NCBI GenBank assembly: GCA_021234535.1
Contig: CM037837.1
Location: forward strand, 7,972,218 to 8,036,217
Direction: 5' to 3'
Length of the DNA stretch: 64,000 nucleotides
Origin: Stichopus chloronotus
Taxonomy: Eukaryota; Echinodermata; Holothuroidea; Aspidochirotida; Stichopodidae
This document shows, piece after piece, positions 40,501-52,500 of the stretch. The position numbers and the translations under genes are program-made. The notes under the pieces were generated by a model. That model had not been told where the DNA came from, did not search any database, and was given only the letters and a program-made list of their open reading frames with translations. The stretch's first letter is position 1. Every line of letters starts with the position of its first letter.

Positions 40501-43500
40501 CACGTCACAAATGGCAAGAAAACCCCAGGAGCAATATTAAAACAATTTGAACCATTTTCTCCATTTACAAAGATACATTCATTCCAGTGGAGAGGGTTGC
40601 ACTTCCCCTCTTTTCCATTGGCATCCATTTCCATGGACAGCTAATATTTTCCAATCTTGTTTGTTCTTTACTTGCACTTAAAACTGTCTGTTTGCCCAAG
40701 AAAAGGAAATCAAGTGTCAACATGAAAGTTTACCTAGTATGGAAATAAGAATTAAGTAATACTAAGTAATGTCATATTGTAGCATATGGACAATTTTCTT
40801 GTTTCGTGTGATGTTCCTTTATAGGCAAAAACTAAGTCATTGTCAAGTCATGGAGACCTAAGTTTTGTAAAATAGAGTAAACATATTGCTGTTTAAATCA
40901 GTTCTGGTTTGTGACATTATCATTGTTGACTCAGAAGATACATTGACTTTTCAGAAAGTTCCTCTGAAGAATGGCGATAAGGTTTTCTTAGTTTATCGGA
41001 AGCTACGCAAAGGTCAGGCAGATGGTGAGTGCATATTAATCTGACATTATATCTACTGCAGTGAAGACATGAACTACGTAAGCATTGTTTAAAATATGTG
41101 TAGGACACCATGCTTGTATTTAGTCTGGGGCTACGTAGAACCAAGTGGCATACTGCAGGGGTTCCCGATTAACTTGTCAGACCAACCAGAGTATTGTTCG
41201 AAATAAATTTGTGGACCACCGACTGCAGCAGTTCTATATTCATGTAGTAAATTATCGAAGCAGAACGCCACTTTTGGTTGTCGTGTGGATTTTTCATGTT
41301 TTTCAAAAGGAAGGTGTTATCAGATGAGAAATTGTGAGTCATGGATGGTCATTTTAAGCAAAAAAAGCTTTCAGTATTGAAATTAACAGAATGTTTAAGA
41401 TATTGAATCCTTTAGTGGTGTTTCTTGCATGGATATTTTTGGTGGGCTATGTAAAATCATCTGAAGAGCTTGGTCTGACCTGTGGGCTGCCATTCGGGAA
41501 CCCCTGGCATACTAAAGCACATTCACCACAAAAATGAAAAACAAATGAAGTTCAAGCAATCAATAGCAGTACCATGTAACATTATTGCCACAAAGAGTGA
41601 AGACCTTACTGTTTATGGCATATGTAACATGCAGTAATAAGCAAAAAAGGAATGTTTCGAGCTGTTTCTAGATGCAAGGCAAGCAGGAGCAAGATGGTTT
41701 GTTAATTTTCAGCATACACACATCAGTTAATATGAATGTACCACAAAATGTTTGCAAATAAGAGAGTGCATGAGCGACATATTTGGAAGAGTCATGGTCA
41801 GTTTGCCGTCATCGTGGCAAGCTTCTTAAAAATAATTTTGATAATAGTGTTGATGGCTGTTTTGAATCATTGACAGTTTATGAAGCTTTTGGTAGTTTCA
41901 GAATGCACTGTAATATTGCTCATAGCCCCAGGGAGATGAAAAAAATAATGAAAATTGAAGAGTCATATCCTTAAGAAAAATAATTACAAATTTTAACCCT
42001 GAATGGTGTTCATGATGTCGTAAAATGTCTTTTAAATGATTTTGAAGTTCATGGTTTTGATACTTTAAATGTGTCCTAAAGGAAAATAAGATGTTTGTTT
42101 TACAGATGAAAAAAATCATATTTTTAACACCAATATTTATGGACACAAAAGACGATAAACTTCTTTTTGAGAAATCTGTTTGTCACAGATAGAAATTTGG
42201 TTATCTCAAGAATAATTTGTCCACCAGCACTTTCAAACATTTAAATGATCTCACTTCCATAATGCCTCTCATGCATTATATTTTGAGGTGATTTAACAAT
42301 GACGTAAGCTTATTTTCTTCATGCTTATTTTCGCAGTGTTGGTACATTTTAATTGCCTTATTTCCCCTTACTAACATGCTTGTATTTTGTTTGTCATCAT
42401 AAGTTATATCGTTCCAATTTGAGGAGGTATCAAAGGAAGGGGCAGATGTTGATTTAGACCAGACACTCTCCTATGAAGAAGCAGAAGAAGATAGTGGTAA
42501 GTTTTCATAATCTTCACTTCTGTGTATAATTGACAAAAAGCTACTTTCCATGGAGATGTATCCTTAGAGTAGCTTGAAATTTGAAAAAAGTGGGACACTT
42601 TTCCTTGAATTAATTGGTGAAAACCAATTTCAAGGTAAAGGTCGAGGGTTGCATTCCATCAAATGACGTGTGCTACTACAATTGAATTTGCTCTAATTCT
42701 GTTTCAGTGCAGTATGTGCTATTGTTTGCTGCATACATGTTTTACTTAACTGGTACTAGTTCATTCATTTCATTCGTTTCCATGTTTTCCCACATCATCA
42801 AACACAAGTTGTGAAATAGAAGAAGAAAATGAGACAAAATACCATGTTGAAGAATGTGAATTTGAAACATTTATGGAGTTAAACAAAGAAAAACACTCCC
42901 TTGAAAAGTAAGACAAAATTGAAGAAAAAAAAAGCTTGAATCTAGTTTGCCAAAAATAGCAACAAAGTCTTTTAGGATCCTCCCCACCCCCTTTTCCTCC
43001 ACCAATGCTTCGAAACTTATCAGTTCCTCAAAATTCACCTGTACCATCCAAACCATCAACGACAGAAACCATTCAAGCTTCTTTGGTCTTTGATTCCTAT
43101 AGAGGCCACTCAGGAGTACCTCTCCGCTGATGTGCAAAAAGACGATGGACAGCCAGATGGAGATAAAAAGAGGAAGAGAGATGAGGATGACGAGGTAAAT
43201 ATTTATCTGACCCAAATCAAAATTTTGTCGCAGTGGAAAGGAATCTGATGACTTCTTTGTAATTTCTACTTTTATTAATCTTTTCTATTTTTGACAATTT
43301 TACAAAATGTAGTGTATATGTAGTTTTTGCTGTTAATGTTAGATTGGGGTTGGTGAACTGTTCCTTCCAAACTGTCATGTTTGTGCTTAGAAATCTTGTG
43401 TATCGTCTCATAAAATTAATGCATGAATGCCTCTTTGCAGAAATGCACAATTCTAAATACATGTCGGTGATTGATCCGGTTTAGAACTGCAGACAGGAAA

Positions 43501-46500
43501 GGAGAACAATTAGTCCAAACACTTGGGGAATAAACATTACATGCATGGCTGCACAATTTCTGTAGAAATCTGTAAGGGGCATTGCTTGACATGTTACAGA
43601 CAGTTTTGAGTTTCCTGTATGGTTTGCAGGGTGGTTCTGCCAGGAGCAGAGATATTTTGATGTCATCACACCTTTCTTTTAGATTTCTTCTGGTGGACAA
43701 TCAAAGAAACCTCATGTAGCTTCAGAAGGTGGCACACCCGTGACGGAGCAGCCTCCCAGTGAAGATGCCCCCCAGCCTGCAGCTGAAGGGACGCCCTCTG
43801 GAGATGCACAGGTATCTGTCGATAAGTCGGCCCTCTCTGAGGATTCCAAGACGGAGGAAGAGGGAGGGGTCAAACTCCCAACCGAGAGAGAGGCAGAGGA
43901 TACGATGGACGAATCTCAAGATGAAATGATGGAAACCCTGATATGTAGTATTTGTCAAGATATATTACATGACTGTGTCAGGTACTGAGAATCACATTAA
44001 GTGATACTCTAACGGATTTTATGGACGAATTCTATCTCATAAATTATTGTGGCATATACCGATCTATAGGTACTGATAGTCGTAGTGACATTTTAGACAG
44101 GTGCTGATATATTAGTTTTTATGTTGATGTCTGTTATAGATAGCCACTGATGTCAAGAAGAGGTGAAGGGGGGTCTCTGATAGTTACAGTCTTATTCATT
44201 ACCATTATAAATACGTACTAATGTCTGACTTGTCACTCTGAAGAGTTAATGGCTGGGTACTGGTACCATTACTCTCATGTCTTGAGATCTATGGTGACAG
44301 CAGATTAGTTACTCTGATGTATGTCATGGATACCTTGTATTGTCTTAGGGTCTGGTAAATACTTCTTATACAGTAGGTACTGATATCGGATTCATTTCTT
44401 GAAGATAGATAGATTGGATAGATTGGTAGGACTCATTACTGTTGTAGATGCATTGGATAGGTACTATTATCTCTTTACTCTCCGTGTAGATACTATGGAT
44501 ACAGGTAGGTCATATCTGGTAGTAAATACTGATTGATTAGTGCCAATATCAGATTTATTACTTCTTTAGAATAGAGTGACAAAGGGTGTAGGTCACAATG
44601 TTAGGTAAGTGATACCGATTGACAAATGCCGATATCTGATTCATGACAACTTGCTGATTGTTTTGATCTATCTAGTCAGATGGCATTGTTGCATATTTAT
44701 ATGGTTACTACTTAAGACAGCCAATCCTCATGTGATATCATACATGTCTGTGCCTTCCCGAGGGGAACATACCCTAACCATTAAGGTATATCTGGATATC
44801 ACGTCATGTTCTGTCATGCAGAAAAGGTCTTCTCGAGACAGGATTTGATCACATTATGTGAATTTCGTGAGGACTAGGTGCGTAACAATTATCAGATCAA
44901 GCAGAAGCGTAACAGATGCTTTATGCCCCAGAGTGACATGAATGCTGTTTCATCCAAGTTAGGGACTAATGGAGCAATGTATTCCGATAATTACTCTTTG
45001 TGTCACTTCCTTGTGTGTGGAAAGGAGTGGGGGGGACATGACAAACAATATTACAAAAGGCACCAGATATACATGATCCTTGTTGCATTGTGTATGAATG
45101 AATCTTGCTGGATTCCACTTTTATAATGCATAAAATGTTGTATTCTTCCAGAGTTGTTTGAATCGTCCTTTGGCTTATATAGGCTAGAAATGGAAACTAT
45201 ATTACATTGCTATGTCCTAGCCTTTGACCTGCTCTTCTATTGACACAACACCTAGATCAGTCCTTATAAATCACACAAAAAAGAAAACAAAAACAAAGAA
45301 ACAAAGTGATATCCTGTTTGAGGAATTGGGAGGAATTTGAATGTTTTAAGTAGGAAACCACGTTAAATGAAGCATGCTGGGATGATAATAAAATTTGATT
45401 TGTGACTGAGTTCACTTTGTTTCCTTCTAGCCTTCAGCCTTGTATGCATACGTTCTGTGCTGCTTGCTACTCCCAGTGGATGGACAAGTCCAGCAGATGT
45501 CCCACGGTAAGGTCATGTCAGGGAAAGGGGGGGGGGGAAGGAAGCAATGTTTGTTGATGTCATCTTTAGAGGACTATGTACACACCTGAATGTTCTTCGT
45601 ACCTTCAGTTGTAAGCAATTAATTAATAGTAATGATTGCACTCTCTTTAAGAAATGTGAAGAATAAGAAAACCACCTATCAAATGCTGGCATAGTGTGCA
45701 TATGTAAAGTAATGGTATGTGTGCAATATAAAGCAGTGCATTTGTTTTTTGTTTTTTTTTGTAGTGTTCATACATCCTCTTTAAGGTTTTCAAATGTTTA
45801 TCTTGTAGAACCAAGAAAACCTTTCATTTCCCATTTCCAGTGCAGGAAAGGTGTGAAACGAGTCAGCAAAAATCACATCGTTAATAACCTGGTGGAAGCT
45901 TATCTGAAGAACCATCCTGAAAAAAAAAGATCGAAAGAAGAAATCGATGAGATGAATGCCCGAAATAAAATCAAGTCTGAAACAGTAAGGATCTCTGGAA
46001 GTGGTTAGAAATTCTCATAACATCCAGTTGATGATTTTGAAACTGTTTTCAATTTTTTTTTACTTGATATTTGTATCACTACTGTCAGTCACTCCACCAT
46101 TCTCTCACAATTGAACGTGCATGGCAGATCAATCAAAGCTCAAAAGCGAGAGGACATCATTGAAAAAAATTGGTAGAATGAACACAAGAAACAAGGTCTC
46201 CTCTGATACGATAAATGTGTTCCTGAAAGTGTTATTAGCAGAACAACTGAAGAACACTTAATGGGATTTACAATTTCCTCGGTTAATATATGTTTCTGTA
46301 CTATGCGTACTGAAAACAAAGCTGAATAAACTAAATGCTGAAAATCATTCAGGTATTTGAAGCTGAAGAAGGTCGTTATTTTATCCCTGGAAAGTACCAT
46401 TTAAGTGGAAGCTACCTCTTTGCTCATGACTTGACATTGTTTTGTCATCGCTGATTACAGCAGTCATTAATTTGCTCTCGTAATTCTGTCAGTCACGGTA

Positions 46501-49500
46501 GCTCCTCAGTTCACCGTTTCAAAGTGGAGGGAGTAAGTCAGGATGGAGTAAAGAGTGTCATGATGTGATGATGCCTTAGTTATGTTATGTACTGGGATTT
46601 TTTTTTTTCCATCATCCACTTCTGTAGTTTCATTCAGCTAACTTTGAAACATTTCATTTCTGAAGATTTTAAGTGTCCAGACAGTCGATGTCAGAATCAT
46701 AGCCATGTTTTTCAATATTCACGTTGACCTAAATGTTTGCTGAGCTATCCTTGAGTGTTGTCCTCCTGTATATAATTGTCCACTCCAATGTTTAGTGAGT
46801 CCATGCACATTAAGACAGGAAAGCATTTTGTCACTTATTCCTACAGGTTAGGTTTTTTTTCTTTCATGTCCGCAGTCACACATACTTTTCAGTGTACATC
46901 GACGACTGTGTGCACTTTAATACTTTCTCATAAATACTTCATGACAAAAGTATTGGATCATCTCTGTTTTCAGTGCAAAATGTTCTTGATTTGTGCTCAT
47001 CATGAACGGTCTTCTCAAATCTTTTGCAGTTCATAAATCCGAGGGTAGATGAGGAGGATTTTTCGGACGACTCGGGTGATGAATACAACAGTTCCTCTGA
47101 GGCGGAAGGCAATGCCTCAATTCCAGTGTGAGACATTATTATCTCTCTTCCTATAAAACACATCAGCACTTACGTCATAATTGGGCACTCGCCACTTACC
47201 GCAGAAAAGAAACCATGTTGGGGAGTCAGATAAACCTGGCTTGAAATCTAAACTGGGGTTTGTCCACTACCAAAGCAGTTTGGGTATTCCAAATACCACA
47301 AATCATTTTTTTCTGATGGTGGTGTGATAACTTTTCAAGTTGTTTTCATCTGTCGGTCTTTACCAGCAACGAGTCGTTTTGCTTACAATAATGGAGGGCT
47401 ATTTCACTGCAGGTGGACCTGTGTGGTATCATCTGTTTTCAAAGTTACCCCATTAGTCACCTTTCCTGTTCAAGATCTACACCATTTTGAACGAGGCATT
47501 TTGTCTACCAATAAAGCACTTTGTTAATGAAGAAAAAAGAGTGAATGAGGTCACCACTGTAGGTGATTTCCCACAGTAATCTCAAGAAGGGCTCTGTGAA
47601 TTATCGACCACCTTGTGGGCTACTGATACTGGATACAAGAAATGTATTCTGGTATATATGAATATTGTCATATATTCTGCTGGATAGCACTGTGGATATC
47701 ACAGATTTGACCAAAACTTTTCTCTCAGAGTGCCCTGTACTAGTGCAGTGTACAGTGCCCTGTGACAGTGCAGTATATAAGACAGAAATGCCACTCTTTT
47801 AATGTTAGTTGAAATTTTGAAATACAGTTTTTTAAAGCACATTAAAAATTCCCTTTTTTTTTACTTAAGAAAACACTTCTGTGGGGTGCGTATGGGTTAT
47901 CATTGGTGGGGGGTTTAAAGAAATAGTTTTTAAAGGGGCTCATTGAGTTGTTCGTGAAATTCACGTAATTTTTCTGAACCTGTCAAGTTTCCTTAACATA
48001 CTAATGACAAGTGGTCAAACTAAGAGAATCCCAATGTTTCACATACACTGGAACATGAAGGAGTGAGTAATTAATGATCTAGTTTGGTTGTTGAAAATTC
48101 GCGACTGGACACTTTTCACATTAGTACTTTATATTTACATGCACACAACCAGTGCAAGTAACAGTCAAAAATTTTGACAGTGTTCATAAGTATTGGATGT
48201 GAAACGAGACTAATTATGGTAATTATAAGTATTGCCATGTGTTTATACCTTCAAACTGACCACAGATTTATTGATATCAACTCAATGGACCCCTTTAAGA
48301 CAAACATTTAATGTGTTAGCAATGGATGTACAGGTGGGGCAGCAGGTAACCTTTTTTTTGTGGTCATATTTCCAGTTTACAGTCTATTTACTACTTTTGA
48401 GGTGGCAAAGCTGTAAAAGTTTTGCAGCAACATGATTTGGCCTAATTTTGAAAAACATAACACACCCTTGGTGTCTACATACCAATGTTTCCAAAAGTTG
48501 TTGGCAACCATATATAATAGTAGCAGACTTTAATACTCTGAATTCTCCTTCCATGGAAAGATTTGTGGTGACATTTAATCATATCCAGCTAGAGAAACAG
48601 GAAAGTTATTTGTCACTGGTTTTCTTTCATCATAGATCTCCATTTTGGGGTGTGTTTGGCAATATCATCGGCAGGCCTATGCCCCCGCCCCCAGTCATGT
48701 AAGTGTTCCTGTCAATTTCTTTGCTCTTTAATGTGGACCTTTCTTAAATTGCAATTTAAAAGCAAACAGACTTGGTTATAGTAATAATAAGAAGAAAGTA
48801 CCTGTGAAGTGGTTAAATCATGAGCACTTTAAAAGTCCTTTAGATGAATTTTGAGTTTGTATTTGAAGCTATCAACCTCAAATATTAGTTTATTTGCCCT
48901 CTAAGTTTTGATTCTAGACTAATTAACTAAGTAACAATGATGATCAACATCATCATCGTTTGGAATTAACTGATTGATGGTTAATAATGGTCATACTGAG
49001 AGAACTTCTCTGAGGGATACATTCGTTTTTAGTGAGTAGAGTAGGGAGCAGCTGACTTTGAAACAGTTGATTATGAAAGATACCGATCATGCTGACCAGA
49101 TGTCCCTTTAGCCTCTGACATGTTTAATCAGTAGAAGACATAAATCTGCACATTCTGCCCACATGATCCAAGAGTTGCGTCCTAGTTTGAAAGGCTCGGA
49201 ACTTTAATTTAAGAAATCTCTCCGAAATCTCTCACATACTGTCAATCCCCATCAAGAGCTTTGATGACTTCATGTTGCATTTTGACTCAACAAGATATAT
49301 CACTTTACAACTCGATTGTGTATGTTACTTCTGCCATTGAAGAAGATGCAGACAGTGTCCTGGGACTACACCAACCTCATCAAACAACCAATGTGCAGCG
49401 AGTACTCCATCGTCATCAACCAATCAATGTAAGTTACTGTTCGGCAAGCAAATGGCTGTAAGTGCTTGTTATCACAACACATTACAGTGTTTTGAGCTAT

Positions 49501-52500
49501 TGTCACATCAAGCCAGTTATGCCAAGCTTGTCTTCCTGCTTTTTGGACAAAATCCTATCAAATTGATGACTGGCAGCTGACTTAGAATATCACAAAAAAG
49601 TGACAGTCGCTGCGATCTTTTCGGTTGATTTTACGGCAAAACTGTGAATAGGACCAGTTCCTCTGATGGTATTGCACATGGCACCATTGCTTACAATAGT
49701 GCATCATTTTAACTTTCAGCTCTTACAGGACAGAGCTGTTCACAGAGTCCAGTATGCCTTAATATTATAGGTTTCCGTAGGTCGTGGAGAGGACAACTCT
49801 CAAATTTGGGTCAATTTCAACTCTCAAGTGCAGATTCATTAACTTTCCCTTTATTTTACATCTTTGCTTAAACCAGACAAAGATTTACTTAAACCATGTC
49901 TGAAATCATTACTAGCTTCATGAACCATTTTAGTGACACCCATTTTCCCATAGTACCGTCGGTCGACAGCGTCCTGTAACCCCAACCCTCGACTCTTAAT
50001 CTCACGGCCGAAGCTCGCATGAAACGAAACACCACGACAAGCAGCTCTTGTTGATAGTCTTTCCCTAGGGCAAGAGTAGCATCTCCTTTCTTCCTGTTCA
50101 ATCCTTTCTTCCGCTCTGAAGATAATATCTCCTTTTTCCTGATTATATGTCATCATCTCTGTAAACTCTTATTGATCATCTGGATGAATCGTATCACAAA
50201 CGAAAATGGAACTCCAATCATCAAATCAAATACCTCCTTCAGATGTCTCTCTCAGAGATATTTGAAGTTGAAATATGAGTTAAATATTTGTTAATCAAAG
50301 TCAAATTTCATGAAATATGCCAAAGCCACTACAAAGAACATTGTGTAAACCTCAGTTTTGCATACAAGAATACAGTATTTGTATCCATTCCCATTGGTCT
50401 GCTTGATTTCAAGTATGTGTGCATGACTGCTATGCTTTCTTGTAGAGTCTGAATTTTGTAGGGCCAACGAAAAAGTCAGACAATCTTAACGTTCAAGTAT
50501 CTGGGAGAGGAGTGCATAGTTCTCCTTCACATTTTGTGACAGGTGATCTTTTTCCCCTACTCTCTCTTCCCTGAAACACTGACGATGAGGAACAAAGGTA
50601 GATGACCAGGTGATTGCCAGCTATAGTAGTACTGTCTAGCTACAAGAAAATGTGTATTTGCATGTTCAGTTTCGAGGTTCCAAAGATTAGTAGACAGAGG
50701 CCCTTTAGCAGGTGTGAAGATCGATATGGTCTATATCTAGGACAGCCATGTGAAGTGCGTCCTTGTGCCTAAGCCAACTTGTTGTTAATCTTAACCTAGC
50801 TCTAAACATTTGCCCTTGTCACCAGCCCTGCGACTAGCCACTTCCTTTCACCTTGATGCCAATCAATTATTTTGGAGAACCAGGTCCTGTGGTAAATATA
50901 CTTGACTTGCCCTGCTTATAACCAGCATGATTGAGACCTTGTCAGTTTTACTGCTGTAGTTTGGATATTATGTTTCAAAGAATTAACTTTGAGTAAGCTT
51001 GAGTTAACTACTGCGTTGTTGATTGTCATGTTCACCATGTGAATGATGAGATAACACCAGGGTTAGGTGACCTAACAGATGCACCAAGTTGTATCTCTGC
51101 CAGTTAGCTGTATAGTCATCACTTGATCTAATTCATTTTTGATGTTCATAGCTTGTCACACATGAATGACTCTATTGGATGGATAAATTTAACATTTTCC
51201 CAAACTGTCAGACAAATTTCTTCATAATATTTTCTTCTCAGGTCAACCCTCTTCCAGCTCAGGGCCATCTGTTGTCAGTGCAGATGGTACTAACCAGAAC
51301 TTTCGCATCGCAACCGGTAATGTCAGGGTCCTTCTGCCGACCGCGCCGCCGTTCGTCTGCAGGACGGGTGCTTGTCACCTCATGTGCCACTGCTGTCGAG
51401 AAAGGTTTCCAGATCGCAGGGGAGAATCAAACCAAAATTTAGTTCCACCTTTCACATGTGAGCTTATTTGTAAATACTATTATGGTAAATGCTTTAAGCC
51501 TCGCATGCCTAGAAAGCAAAAATTCAGTTGAAGATGCAACCTGAGCAGTATGCATAGATCTGACCCATCTCTGTGAAATGTGCAACAGAGTTGATCGACA
51601 GCAGGAGTGCCCAACCTGTTGATCAGGGTCTACTGGTAGAGAGCAGAGTGAATCCCAAGTCGACTGCAAGGGGCGTAGCCTGTGTAGCACAAAATAAAAG
51701 TTTTTTGTATGTAACTGTGTAATAGTGTAAGTTTTGTTATCTTAAGTTGAGAACCTATCTAACGTGTTGGCCCATCTTGAGTGCATAACATTCCTACTCA
51801 ATTTACAGTCAGAAGTAAGAGGGAGAGTGTGTGATGTGATTTCTAGTGGTTGTGTGCAACAAGAGGAAGTGTTGTGAGGTTAGTTGTTGCAGGCTGGAAA
51901 TGATGTGTGTGTGTTTGCAATGTTGACACTGGACTGGAAGATCTTGGGTGGTTGGCTATTTGATAAACAGATTTTGGGTGGTGGTTGGCTATTTGATAAA
52001 CAGATTTTGGGTTAAAAAGAAGCCCTGACATATAGTAATGGGTAATTAATTCTGTTAAGGGAACAATTCTGTGATGTTTTTGTGTCTCCTGTCACATGAA
52101 GCCGCCTGCTTAGTTAGTCTGGATCTGTAAAGTTTTCACTAAATGAAAGAAAGTTTAAAATGGAAAATATGCAGTGAATTGCATCTCATTTACTGCAGCC
52201 TTTAGAAATCTGTCAACAAACAGAAATGTCAGAAATAAACAAAGCAAAAAAGAAAAAGAAAGGAGCAAACAAAATGTTCATCGTAACTTGTTTATGAGTA
52301 CTGAGTCACACCAATGGCAGCGCCGGTAGTGACATATCATCCCTATGAACATGAAAAGCTGTGTAAAAATTTAAAATGGGACATGAGCATTGACAAAACT
52401 TTTCTAGAATGATTTTGTATAAGGTCAGATACTCTACAATTCTCTCACTGCCAACCATCACCCATGCCTCAAATGTTTTGTTGGAATTTTCTTTTTTTAA

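Noticed and set aside
42805..42905. Possible extra CHFR exon after an AG at 42808 (Glu/Lys-rich reading)
   Set aside because: Entered in phase 1 from exon 5 it meets a TAG after two codons; exons 5 and 6 join in frame without it.
51598..51680. Sequence resembling a hAT end (GAGTGCCCAACCTGTTGATC)
   Set aside because: No inverted partner or target duplication found nearby; too weak to call an element.
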